A stretch of 64,000 nt of DNA from Pseudoxanthomonas sp. Root65 (lineage in GTDB: Bacteria; Pseudomonadota; Gammaproteobacteria; Xanthomonadales; Xanthomonadaceae), in assembly GCF_001427635.1 (NCBI RefSeq), contig NZ_LMHA01000003.1:248001-312000 (forward strand). The letters are read 5' to 3'. Below the pieces are notes generated by a model. The model did no database searches. It was not told the origin of the DNA and saw only the letters and a list, made by a program, of their open reading frames with translations. Shown piece after piece: positions 30,250 to 38,260 of the stretch. The position numbers were made by a program, and so were the translations under genes. Position 1 is the stretch's first letter. Every line of letters starts with the position of its first letter.

Positions 30250-31025
30250 GCGTCCAGCCGCGCCGGACCCGCGGCGGCCAGCAGGCGCCGGGCAAGGGGC
30301 GACCACACCTTCCATGCGTGGCCGCCTTCCACCACCACCGTCTGGTCCTCCGGCAGCAGCGCGGCGAGCGGCGGCATCGCTCCCGCCAGCCGGTCGTCGG
30401 CCCCGTAGCCCAGCCAGACCGAGCGCGTGCGCGCAGGATCGTTGCGCCAGCCCTGCAGATGCCGCCACAACTCGCGCTGGTAGTTGCCGGCGTTCACCTC
30501 GGCGGGCACGGGACCCGCATCCCACTGCATCAGTCCGCGGGTACGGATGTCCTCCACCAGCGTGCGATCGCCCAGGTAGGGCGCCAGCAGCACCAGTCCG
30601 TCGGCGTCGCCGGGATACGCGCGGTCGTACATCAACGTGCCCATGCCGCCCATGGACGCACCCATCAGCCACACCTCGCGGTAGCCGCGGGTGCGCGCCG
30701 GCACGATCACTTCGTCATGCAGCCGTTGTGGTGCGCGTCCCTGCATGTAGTAGCCGAAGCCGAGCCCGGTGAGCACGACATCGGCGTCGGGCCATGCGGA
30801 CTGGATGGCCGCCGCGATTCCGCTGTCGCGCAGCGCTTGCACATCGTCGCCGCGGCCGGGCAGTACCACCACCAGTCGTGTCGGTGCGACGTCCGACGGT
30901 ACGAGCGCCTGCGGCACCGGTGCCTGCGGGTTGACCGCCGGCAGACAGCCCGCCAGGGCAAGAGAGACTGCCAACCCTACCCAGGACCACCGCCAGCCTG
31001 CCGTCATCGCATCGTCTCCCTGCAT
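30234..31025 (-). CDS. Lipoprotein alpha/beta hydrolase
   Basis: A 263-residue predicted lipoprotein: the signal ends in SLALAGC with lipid Cys27. The mature part has the alpha/beta-hydrolase nucleophile elbow GASMGG (LMGASMGGMGTL), a likely acid in LGYGADDRLA and a His in VEGGHAWKVW near the end, so a Ser-Asp-His triad is plausible. It would be an esterase or lipase-like enzyme on the periplasmic or outer-membrane side. An alternative start is the Met six residues later. It runs convergent with the preceding gene and overlaps it by 16 bp. Confidence 0.75.
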   Translation of the reverse strand: MQGDDAMTAGWRWSWVGLAVSLALAGCLPAVNPQAPVPQALVPSDVAPTRLVVVLPGRGDDVQALRDSGIAAAIQSAWPDADVVLTGLGFGYYMQGRAPQRLHDEVIVPARTRGYREVWLMGASMGGMGTLMYDRAYPGDADGLVLLAPYLGDRTLVEDIRTRGLMQWDAGPVPAEVNAGNYQRELWRHLQGWRNDPARTRSVWLGYGADDRLAGAMPPLAALLPEDQTVVVEGGHAWKVWSPLARRLLAAAGPARLDAQRSP

Positions 31026-31085
31026 CGAGGCGGCGAGACTAGCATCGCCCGGACGAGGGCGGCGTGGACGCGCGCGGCGGGCGTG

Positions 31086-31631
31086 TCAGCGACTGCGCGG
31101 TGGCGCGCGGCCCTGCAGCGCCTCTTCCGGCAGCAGCGCCATCAGTTCCCGCGCGAAGGACTCCAGCACCGCCTCCGAGTAACCACGGTGCGTCTGCACG
31201 ATCAGGCCATCCTGGCCGATGATGAACATGTTGGGCAGCGCGGTGACGCCGTAGCGATCCGTCACCACGCCACGCACGTCGTGCACGAAGGTCAGGTCCA
31301 GGTCCTTGTTCGCACGCAGCACGTCGAGGTAATCGCTGCGCGGCTCCTTCATGTTGATGGCGATGACTTCCAGGTACTCGCGCCCGACCAGCTTCTGCAC
31401 GTGGCCGAGCATCGGCAGTTCGCGCCGGCAGGGGCCGCACCACGACGCCCAGAACGTCACCACCACGACCTTGCCCTTGAGCGCATCGAGGTCGACCGGA
31501 TCGCCTTCGCGATCCTTCAGCGTGATCGGCGGCGGCAGCTCGCCGATCCCTGGTTGCTTGACGGCGTCGGCCGCCTGCACGCAAGGAGACGCGGCCAGCA
31601 AAGCGGCCAGCAGGAACAGGTTGCGGATCAC
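31086..31631 (-). CDS. TlpA/ResA-like periplasmic thiol-disulfide oxidoreductase
   Basis: A 181-residue protein with a signal peptide (RNLFLLAALLAASPCVQAAD) and a TlpA-type thioredoxin domain. The redox pair is Cys65-Cys68 in FWASWCGPC, and the cis-Pro segment TALPNMFIIG follows. Such proteins reduce periplasmic disulfides, for instance in cytochrome c maturation. No cytochrome genes lie nearby, so the partner is unknown. The stop is 60 bp from the start of the neighbouring hydrolase gene on the same strand. Confidence 0.85.
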   Translation of the reverse strand: MIRNLFLLAALLAASPCVQAADAVKQPGIGELPPPITLKDREGDPVDLDALKGKVVVVTFWASWCGPCRRELPMLGHVQKLVGREYLEVIAINMKEPRSDYLDVLRANKDLDLTFVHDVRGVVTDRYGVTALPNMFIIGQDGLIVQTHRGYSEAVLESFARELMALLPEEALQGRAPPRSR

Positions 31632-31698
31632 GGCAGGTCCTCCCCAGGACGTCGTGGGCGCAGCCTAGCACCCGTCGCGGCCATGGGGCGAGCGCGCG

Positions 31699-32478
31699 CT
31701 ACTTCTCGACGAACGCGCGCTCGAACACGTACTGGCCGGCGGTGCCGATGCGGGGTGCGGCAGCGAAGCCGCGGCCGTCGAGCAGGGCGCGGAAGTCAGC
31801 CAGCATCTGCGGGCTGCCGCAGATCATCGCGCGGTCGTGTTCGGCATCCAGCGGCTCGATACCGAGGCTGTCCATCATCGCGCCGCTCGCCATCAGGTCG
31901 GTCAGGCGGCCCTGGTGGACGAAGTCCTCGCGGGTGACGGCCGGGTAGTACAGCAGCTTCTCGCGGATGGTCTCGCCGAGGAACTCGTGCTGCGGCAGTT
32001 CCTTCTCGAAATAGTCGCGGTAGGCCAGGTCTTCGGCATGGCGCACGCCATGGGTCAGGACGACCTTGTCGAAGCGCTCGTACGTTTCCGGGTCCTTGAT
32101 GATGGACAGCCACGGCGCCAGGCCGGTGCCGGTGCCCAGCAGGTAGAGGTTGCGGCCGGGATGCAGATCGCTGATCAGCAGCGTGCCGGTAGGCTTGCGC
32201 CCGATCAGCACGGTGTCGCCGGGCTTGATGTGCTGCAGGCGCGAAGTCAGCGGACCGTTCTGCACCTTGATGCTGAAGAATTCGAGCTGTTCTTCCCAGT
32301 TGGCGCTGGCGATCGAATAGGCACGCAGCAGCGGCTTGCCGTCGACTTCCAGTCCGATCATCACGAACTGGCCGTTCTCGAAGCGGAAACCGTCGTCGCG
32401 GGTGGTGGTGAAGCTGAAGTAGGCGTCCGTCCAGTGACGGACGTCGAGCACCGTCTCGGTGCCGAACGCAGAGGACAT
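31699..32478 (-). CDS. fpr: Ferredoxin/flavodoxin-NADP(+) reductase
   Basis: A 259-residue FAD enzyme that moves electrons between NADPH and ferredoxin or flavodoxin, serving Fe-S assembly and oxidative-stress defence. The FAD motif RAYSIAS and the NADP-binding motif GTGTGLAPWLSI are visible, and the C-terminus ends in VFERAFVEK as in bacterial Fpr. The ATG at 32478 was chosen over an upstream in-frame one because MSSAFGTETVLDV begins the conserved domain and gives the usual length. It lies 68 bp beyond an FAD oxidoreductase on the same strand. Confidence 0.93.
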   Translation of the reverse strand: MSSAFGTETVLDVRHWTDAYFSFTTTRDDGFRFENGQFVMIGLEVDGKPLLRAYSIASANWEEQLEFFSIKVQNGPLTSRLQHIKPGDTVLIGRKPTGTLLISDLHPGRNLYLLGTGTGLAPWLSIIKDPETYERFDKVVLTHGVRHAEDLAYRDYFEKELPQHEFLGETIREKLLYYPAVTREDFVHQGRLTDLMASGAMMDSLGIEPLDAEHDRAMICGSPQMLADFRALLDGRGFAAAPRIGTAGQYVFERAFVEK

Positions 32479-32546
32479 GGGGGAATGGGGGCGAGTGAAG
32501 CGACGCGTCATTGTAGCCGACCGGCGCGGAGCGGCCTTGATCGTGC

Positions 32547-33659
32547 TCAAGCCGGACCGTCCGGATCGGGCACGCGCCCGCCGCGCCGGTGGAAGCAGAG
32601 TTGCTCGACGAGGCGGCGTACCGGGCGCGCCGTCAGCAGCAGATCCATCGGCGCATCGAACTGCCCGTGATCGAAGGCCCAGCGCAGCAGGCGCTTGAGC
32701 GCGAAGCCCGGAACGGGTGGCGTCATCGCCACATCCGTGGCCACGACGCCCGACAGTCGGCTGGCCAGCAGGCGTCCTGTCATGGCGCCGTGGCGTAGGC
32801 CTGAATGGATGCCGCCGGCCGTCAGCGGCGACACCATGCCGGCGGCATCGCCGACGAGCACCACGTCATCGCGCCCCATCGGGCGGACGGGCCCGCCGCA
32901 CGGAATCAGGCCGGCACGGACGCTGTCCGGCCGTCGCGTGGCCATCAGCCCCGTCATCGGCGCGATGTGGTGCAGGAAGCCGACCATGTCCGGCGCCTGC
33001 GTGCTGCCCGGTCGGTACCGCCGCGCCAGACCCGCCTGCACGCCGGTCGGTGTCTGCGCCACCCAGCCCAGGTAGCCGGGCGCGAAGCGCTTGCTGACAA
33101 AGCAGTGCAGGGCATCGGGTTCGCGCAGGGCCACGCCGTCGAACTCGTATTCCACGCCGTGCAGGAACTGGTTCACCCGGCCCAGTCCCAGCCGCTGCGC
33201 GACCCGCGAGCGTGCGCCATCAGCGCCGACCAGGAAGCGGGCGTGGCCGACGCCTTCGACCTGCCATCCCGTCGAGATACGCACTGCGTTGCGGAACCCG
33301 CACCCCCGCTTCAGTTCCACGCCGCACGCTTCGGCGCGTTCGCCCAGCCAGCGCATCAGCGCCGGCGTGTCGGTGGTGAAGAAGCGGTAGCCATCCGCAC
33401 CCAGCCGGACGCTGCGCAGGTTCGGGGCGTAGAGGCGGACGTGGGGGACGGCACGCACGAGGGTCGGCGGCAGGCCGGCCAGCAGCGGGGCGTCGCACGC
33501 TTCCTGCACGAGGATGCCGGTGGTGTGGAGGCGTTCGCCGAGATCCTGCTTGCGATCGATCACGCAGGCGCGGAAACCACGGAGGGCGAGTGCGTGCGCG
33601 CAGGCGAGGCCGGCGAAGCCGGCGCCCACCACGATCACGTCATAACGTTGGTCCTGCAT
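32547..33659 (-). CDS. FAD-dependent oxidoreductase, geranylgeranyl reductase/FixC-like
   Basis: A 370-residue flavoprotein. The N-terminal Rossmann motif is DVIVVGAGFAGLACAHALA and the second FAD motif is VLVGDAAGMVSPLTAGGIHSG, with GADGARSRV between them. This combination is typical of the geranylgeranyl reductase/squalene-epoxidase-like group, which hydrogenates or hydroxylates lipid-like substrates. The substrate is unknown. It lies just upstream of fpr in the same direction, so Fpr could be its electron donor, but that is inference. Confidence 0.8.
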   Translation of the reverse strand: MQDQRYDVIVVGAGFAGLACAHALALRGFRACVIDRKQDLGERLHTTGILVQEACDAPLLAGLPPTLVRAVPHVRLYAPNLRSVRLGADGYRFFTTDTPALMRWLGERAEACGVELKRGCGFRNAVRISTGWQVEGVGHARFLVGADGARSRVAQRLGLGRVNQFLHGVEYEFDGVALREPDALHCFVSKRFAPGYLGWVAQTPTGVQAGLARRYRPGSTQAPDMVGFLHHIAPMTGLMATRRPDSVRAGLIPCGGPVRPMGRDDVVLVGDAAGMVSPLTAGGIHSGLRHGAMTGRLLASRLSGVVATDVAMTPPVPGFALKRLLRWAFDHGQFDAPMDLLLTARPVRRLVEQLCFHRRGGRVPDPDGPA

Positions 33660-33762
33660 CGGTGGGCACGCGCTCCATCAAAGATGCAGTGCAGCGTGCA
33701 GGCCTGACGCGGAGTGGCGATGAAGTCGCCATGAAGTCACGGCGACCAACCCCCGAAAAGGA

Positions 33763-33786
33763 AGAAGGCGCCGATGGGCGCCTTCT
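33763..33786 (-). terminator. Rho-independent terminator after rluB
   Basis: AGAAGGCGCC and GGCGCCTTCT form a perfect 10-bp stem with a 4-nt loop. On the minus strand it is followed by TCCTTTTC, 10 bp after the rluB stop, ending the scpA-scpB-rluB transcript. Confidence 0.8.
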
Positions 33787-33796
33787 CCGTGTTGCT

Positions 33797-35461
33797 TCAA
33801 CCGTGGCCGCCACCGCCGCCACGGGGGCCGCGCTGGCCGCCGCCGCCGGGACGACCGCCGGGGCCACGTCCACCCGCAGGACGTCCACCCGGTCGCGGAC
33901 CGGCCTGCTGCGGGCGGTTGCCGCCGCCACCGGGACGCCCCTGCGGACGCGGGCCGCGCGGCTGCTGGCCGTACGGACTGAAACCGGGATTGGCATGGTC
34001 GGAGGGGAAGCTCGGCGCGCTGCCGGGATGACCGTAGGGGCGCGCCGCGCGCTGCGGCTTGCCAGCGCCGCCTTGCGCACCACGCGGTCCGCGTTCAGCA
34101 CCGAAGCCGGGACCGCGCTCGTTGCCGAAGCGGTCGCCCCCGAAGCCGCCGGGACCGCCGCCCGGACCACGCTTGCCGGCACCGCCACCAGGCTTGCCGC
34201 CGGCACCGGGAGGCCCGCCCGGCTTGCCGCCGTAGGGCTTCTTCGGGCCGCCGGGACCGGCGTTGCGGTGACCGGCCGGACCGGTGTCGACGCCATCCGG
34301 GACGTACCAGCTACGGAACGCGGCGGGGTTGCCATCCGGCAACGGCTTCGGCCCCTTGGGCGTGCGCTGCTTGAACGGACGCTGCGACTGCTTGGCCGCC
34401 TGTTCGCCGCTGACGGTCAGGCCGCCATGCGGCTTCTTGCCGCGACCACCGCGGCCGCGGTCTTCGCGCACGTGGTCGAAGCGGCGCAGTTCGCGGCCTT
34501 CGTCGGCGCTGTTGTGGCCGTTGACGTAGGCGCTGCCGCTGCGGCCGCCGCCCACGTGCACGGTGGACTTGGCGGCCTTGCGCTGGCCGATCACCGGCTG
34601 CAGGGTCAGCGCGGCGGGCGCGCCGACGTCCAGGCCCAGGTCCTTGCGCAGCGCTTCGACCTGCGCGTCCGGCAGTTCCTGCGTCTGGCCGCGCAGCAGC
34701 GGCTGCGGCAGGCTGACCTTGCCGTAGCGCACGCGCTTGAGGCGGCTGACCTGGCAGCCCTGCGATTCCCACAGGCGGCGCACTTCGCGGTTGCGGCCTT
34801 CCTTGACCACCACGCGGAACCAGTCGTGCGAATCGGTGCCGCCGATGCGGTCGATCTCGTCGAACTTGGCCGGGCCGTCGTCCAGCGCCACGCCGCGGCG
34901 CAGGCGGTCGACGATGTTGTCCGGCACGCTTTCCTGGCCTTCCGGCGCACGCACGCGCACGACGTATTCGCGCTCGACTTCGTACGAGGGATGCATCATC
35001 GCGTTGGCGAGTTCGCCGTCGGTGGTCAGCACCAGCAGGCCGGTGGTGTTGATGTCCAGGCGGCCGATCGCGATCCAGCGCGCGCCTTTCAGCGAGGGCA
35101 GCGCTTCGAAGATCGTCGGACGGCCTTCGGGGTCTTCGCGGGTGGTGACTTCGCCTTCGGGCTTGTTGTAGATCAGCACGCGGGCCGGTTCTGTCAGCGC
35201 GCTGGCGACGAAGGTCTTGCCGTCCAGTTCGACGCGGTCGCCGCCCTTGATCGACATGCCGGTCTGCGCGACTTCACCGTTCACCTTGACCAGGCCCTCG
35301 GCGATGCGCTGCTCCAGCGCACGGCGCGAGCCCAGGCCGGCCTGGGCCAGCACCTTGTGCAGGCGTTCTTCCAGGCGAGGCGTTTCCACTGCCTCGGTGC
35401 CTTCGCCGCGCTTCAGCGACAGCTTGCCCAGGGAGGTTTTCTTCGGAGGGGTGTTGCTCAT
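33797..35461 (-). CDS. rluB: 23S rRNA pseudouridine(2605) synthase RluB with long Gly/Arg/Pro tail
   Basis: A 554-residue protein, about twice the size of E. coli RluB. Residues 30-65 are an S4 RNA-binding domain (ERLHKVLAQAGLGSRRALEQ), and the catalytic Asp136 is in GRLDINTTGLLVL. The pseudouridine synthase core ends near residue 265. The remaining roughly 290 residues form a low-complexity tail rich in Gly, Pro and Arg (KPGGGAGKRGPGGGPGG) that looks disordered and may bind RNA. It modifies 23S rRNA at U2605. The ATG overlaps the scpB stop. Confidence 0.93.
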   Translation of the reverse strand: MSNTPPKKTSLGKLSLKRGEGTEAVETPRLEERLHKVLAQAGLGSRRALEQRIAEGLVKVNGEVAQTGMSIKGGDRVELDGKTFVASALTEPARVLIYNKPEGEVTTREDPEGRPTIFEALPSLKGARWIAIGRLDINTTGLLVLTTDGELANAMMHPSYEVEREYVVRVRAPEGQESVPDNIVDRLRRGVALDDGPAKFDEIDRIGGTDSHDWFRVVVKEGRNREVRRLWESQGCQVSRLKRVRYGKVSLPQPLLRGQTQELPDAQVEALRKDLGLDVGAPAALTLQPVIGQRKAAKSTVHVGGGRSGSAYVNGHNSADEGRELRRFDHVREDRGRGGRGKKPHGGLTVSGEQAAKQSQRPFKQRTPKGPKPLPDGNPAAFRSWYVPDGVDTGPAGHRNAGPGGPKKPYGGKPGGPPGAGGKPGGGAGKRGPGGGPGGFGGDRFGNERGPGFGAERGPRGAQGGAGKPQRAARPYGHPGSAPSFPSDHANPGFSPYGQQPRGPRPQGRPGGGGNRPQQAGPRPGGRPAGGRGPGGRPGGGGQRGPRGGGGGHG

Positions 35462-36285
35462 TGTTTCTGCTCCGACGGTGCCCGGTCTTCCTGGTCGGAA
35501 GCAGCGGCGTCGTCATCTTCGGGTTGAGGTTCATCGTGATGGCTGGCGTCGTCGCCAGCGTCGTCCGATGGGGTGTCGTCGTCGGCATCGTCCGATGCCG
35601 CGGTGTCGTGGTGTTCGTCGTCCGTGGCGCCGTCATCGTCCGCGACGGGCGTGCTTTCGTTGTGCGTGTCGTCGTCCTGGGGGGCGTCGACGGCATCGCC
35701 ACTGGCGATGCTGACCGGCAGCGGCGCACCGTCCAGCGGCAGCTGCGGTTCCAGTTCGCCGATGTCCTTGAGTTCGGACAGCGGCGGCAGTTCGTCCAGG
35801 CGCTTCAGGCCGAAGTAATCGAGGAAGCTCTTGGTGGTGCCGAACAGCGCCGGCTTGCCGGGCACGTCGCGGTGGCCGACCACGCGGATCCATTCGCGTT
35901 CTTCCAGGGCCTGGATGATGTTGCTGCTGACCGCCACGCCGCGGACCTGTTCGATCTCGCCGCGGGTGATCGGCTGGCGGTAGGCGATCAGGGCCAGCGT
36001 TTCCAGCGTGGCGCGGGTGTACTTGGTCTTGCGCTCGGTCCACAGGCGCGCGACCCAGGCATGCACGTCGGCCTTGACCTGATAGCGGTAGCCGGAGGCG
36101 ACCTCGACCAGTTCCACGCCGCGGTCGGCACAGGCGTCGGCGAGGTCCTGCAGCGCCTGTTCGACGCTGCCTTCCGGCGCGGGGTCGTCCTCGGGGAACA
36201 GGCCATGCAGCTGCGCCAGCGTCAGCGGCTGGGTGGCGGCCAGCAGGGCGGCCTCCACGATGCGGTTGATGAGCGATTGATCCAT
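35458..36285 (-). CDS. scpB: Segregation and condensation protein B with acidic tail
   Basis: A 275-residue kleisin-associated KITE protein of the Smc-ScpAB condensin. Residues 1-190 are two winged-helix domains (AALLAATQPLTLAQL, ARATLETLALIAYRQP, GTTKSFLDYFGL). After them comes a roughly 75-residue tail of Asp, Glu, Ser, Thr and Ala (DDDTHNESTPVADDDGATDD), strongly acidic and likely disordered. It follows scpA by 46 bp and its stop overlaps the rluB start. The Smc partner is at the right edge of the window. Confidence 0.94.
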   Translation of the reverse strand: MDQSLINRIVEAALLAATQPLTLAQLHGLFPEDDPAPEGSVEQALQDLADACADRGVELVEVASGYRYQVKADVHAWVARLWTERKTKYTRATLETLALIAYRQPITRGEIEQVRGVAVSSNIIQALEEREWIRVVGHRDVPGKPALFGTTKSFLDYFGLKRLDELPPLSELKDIGELEPQLPLDGAPLPVSIASGDAVDAPQDDDTHNESTPVADDDGATDDEHHDTAASDDADDDTPSDDAGDDASHHDEPQPEDDDAAASDQEDRAPSEQKQ

Positions 36286-36331
36286 GCGGTCCTGTCGTTC
36301 GGAAGTGCGGCGGGCGGGCGCCCGGCCGCGG

Positions 36332-37237
36332 TCACGGGCTGTCGTTGGCGGCGTCGCTGTCGTCGAATTCGCTGGAGAACTGCAGCGGTTCGTTGGTGTT
36401 GTTCAGCGCCAGCGACTTGATGTAGATGGGAGCGAGCGGGGCTTCCTGCACGATGTCGAGCAGTTGCTCCTTGGCCAGTTCCAGCATGGCCAGGAAGGTC
36501 ACCAGCACGCCCAGCTTGCCTTCCTCGGGGGTGAACATGCTCTCGAAGCGGTGGAACTTGCCGTCCTCCAGTCGGGTAAGCACGTCGCCCATCCGCTGGC
36601 GCACGCTGAGCGCCTCGCGCTTGATGGCGTGGCCGGTGAACAGCTCGGCGCGCTTCAGCACGTCGTGCAGCGCCAGCAGCATTTCCTTCAGCTCGACCGG
36701 CGGCGGCAGTTTGACCGAGGCGCGGTCCGGCACGTCGGCATGCACCGGGGTGGTGTCGCGATCCTGGCGGGGCAGGGCGTCCAGGTCCTCGGCGGCCTGC
36801 TTGAAGCGCTCGTACTCCTGCAGACGGCGGACCAGTTCGGCGCGCGGGTCGCCTTCTTCGCCTTCCTCGCTCACCGGCCGCGGCAGCAGCATGCGTGACT
36901 TGATCTCGGCCAGGATGGCGGCCATCAGCAGGTATTCGGCGGCCAGCTCGAACCGCAGCTCCTGCATCACATTGATGTAGGCCACGTACTGCCGGGTGAT
37001 CTCGGCAACGGGAATGTCCAGGATGTCCAGGTTCTGCCGGCGGATCAGGTACAGCAGCAGGTCCAGCGGGCCCTCGAAGGCATCGAGGATGACTTCCAGC
37101 GCGTCCGGCGGGATGTACAGGTCCTGCGGGATCTGCAGGACGGGCTGGCCATGCACCACCGCCAGCGGCATTTCCTGCTGCTGCGGACGCGTGGACGGGG
37201 ATTGTGGGTTCGCGTCGGACGCGAGTTCTGGGCTCAT
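36332..37237 (-). CDS. scpA: Segregation and condensation protein A
   Basis: A 301-residue kleisin that bridges the Smc head and neck and binds ScpB. The conserved N-terminal motif FEGPLDLLLYLIRRQNLDILDI lies near residue 70, with LAAEYLLMAAILAEIKSRMLLP shortly after, and the C-terminal winged helix contains VTFLAMLELAKEQLL. I chose the ATG at 37237 over an upstream in-frame one because the remaining N-terminus already has the family length. A 375-bp spacer with a small Met-rich frame lies upstream. Confidence 0.94.
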   Translation of the reverse strand: MSPELASDANPQSPSTRPQQQEMPLAVVHGQPVLQIPQDLYIPPDALEVILDAFEGPLDLLLYLIRRQNLDILDIPVAEITRQYVAYINVMQELRFELAAEYLLMAAILAEIKSRMLLPRPVSEEGEEGDPRAELVRRLQEYERFKQAAEDLDALPRQDRDTTPVHADVPDRASVKLPPPVELKEMLLALHDVLKRAELFTGHAIKREALSVRQRMGDVLTRLEDGKFHRFESMFTPEEGKLGVLVTFLAMLELAKEQLLDIVQEAPLAPIYIKSLALNNTNEPLQFSSEFDDSDAANDSP

Positions 37238-37612
37238 CAAGAAACAGCCATCGTGCGGGTCACCCTGCGGGCCTGCACGTGGCAGGACGGCGCGGCACCG
37301 GCAATGCACCAACCATCATCATCATGCGTCGCAGGGCGAACGCTTCCCTTACAGCAACCAGCAAAACACACCGCAGGACTGCGGTGGCGGACAGCGAGAG
37401 GTCGTCGGGCGCGGGCGGGTGGGGGCAGCGAATCGAACGTCCCGGTAGTCCCTCGACGGGGCAGGGAGGTCGGCATCGCCGGTCTTCCCCTGGACGGGCC
37501 GCTGCTTCCGGCCGTGCAATGGAGCACAGGGTAAGCCTTGGCCCCCACCGTGTCCAGCCTCGACGCGCGGGCCGGCCCGTACAATTCAGACTTCGTCCCC
37601 GGAGTGAACACC
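37238..37612. other. Spacer between scpA and yciI, with a possible leader ORF
   Basis: This 375-bp divergent spacer holds no clear gene. On the minus strand a 21-codon frame (37260-37325) begins with four consecutive ATG codons and ends 22 bp before scpA; it has no good ribosome site. TACAAT at 37580 is a likely -10 for yciI, without a clear -35. Near 37421-37445 a tRNA-like T-loop sequence occurs but no cloverleaf forms. Confidence 0.45.
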
Positions 37613-37912
37613 ATGTGGTATGCCATTGAAGGCCATGACGGCCCCGACGTTCTGGCCCGGCGCCTGGCCGCGCGGCCGGAGCACCTGGCGCGGCTGACCG
37701 CGCTGCGCGACGAAGGGCGGCTGCTGCTGGCCGGTCCATGCCCGGCGATCGATGCCGAAGATCCGGGCCCGGCCGGGTTCAGCGGCAGCATCGTGATCGC
37801 CGAGTTCGATTCGCTGGAAGACGCCCGGGCCTGGGCCGATGCCGACCCATACGTCGCCGCCGGCGTCTATGCCCGCGTCGACGTGCGTCCGTTCCGCAAG
37901 GTCCTGCCGTGA
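37613..37912 (+). CDS. YciI family protein
   Basis: A 99-residue ferredoxin-like-fold protein of the YciI/DGPF family ([42 protein letters not shown]). The family is linked to small-molecule binding and possible dehydrochlorinase-like chemistry, and its real role is unknown. The start at 37613 gives the standard YciI N-terminus. It overlaps bolA by four bases (GTGA), so the two are translationally coupled, as seen in many gammaproteobacteria. Confidence 0.85.
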   Translation: MWYAIEGHDGPDVLARRLAARPEHLARLTALRDEGRLLLAGPCPAIDAEDPGPAGFSGSIVIAEFDSLEDARAWADADPYVAAGVYARVDVRPFRKVLP

Positions 37913-38178
37913 GCCGCGTCGAGCGCATCCGCGACGCGCTGCAGGCCGCCCTGCAGCCGGCGTCGCTGGAGGTCCTGGACGACAGCCACAAGCACGCGGG
38001 CCACGAAGGTGCCCGTGACGGACGCGGTCACTTTACCGTCCGCATCATCAGCGACGCCTTCGCCGGCAAGGTGCCGCTGGCCCGCCACCGTGCCGTGTAT
38101 GCCGCCCTGGGCGAGATGATGCAGACCGACATCCACGCCCTGGCCATCGAGGCCCGCACACCGGACGAAGCCGGCTGA
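37909..38178 (+). CDS. bolA: BolA family protein
   Basis: An 89-residue BolA/IbaG-like protein. The conserved segment [11 protein letters not shown], with an invariant His, precedes the helix [19 protein letters not shown] and the closing [10 protein letters not shown]. BolA proteins partner with monothiol glutaredoxins in Fe-S handling and influence cell shape in stationary phase. The GTG at 37909 is used because it overlaps the yciI stop. No grx gene is adjacent. Confidence 0.9.
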   Translation: MSRVERIRDALQAALQPASLEVLDDSHKHAGHEGARDGRGHFTVRIISDAFAGKVPLARHRAVYAALGEMMQTDIHALAIEARTPDEAG

Positions 38179-38214
38179 CGTCCCCTCTTCGGCAGCGCGG
38201 CATGCGCCGGCCGA

Positions 38215-38228
38215 TGAAAACGTTTACA
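38215..38228. promoter_or_regulatory. LacI-type operator upstream of bglX
   Basis: TGAAAACGTTTACA matches the LacI-family consensus TGNAANCGNTNNCA. It lies 33 bp before the bglX start, and its right end overlaps a possible -10 (TACATT at 38225), a good place for a repressor. One of five similar sites in the window. Confidence 0.75.
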
Positions 38229-38260
38229 TTCGCCCCCTTTCGTCACGCCGGGAGGGCGCC

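Noticed and set aside
33590..35527. A 645-codon plus-strand frame opposite rluB
   Set aside because: It mirrors the Gly-rich tail of rluB; its Ala/Thr/Arg-rich product has no domains.
37421..37445. A tRNA-like T-loop (GTTCGATTC on the minus strand)
   Set aside because: No acceptor or anticodon stem could be formed around it, so it is not a tRNA or tmRNA end.
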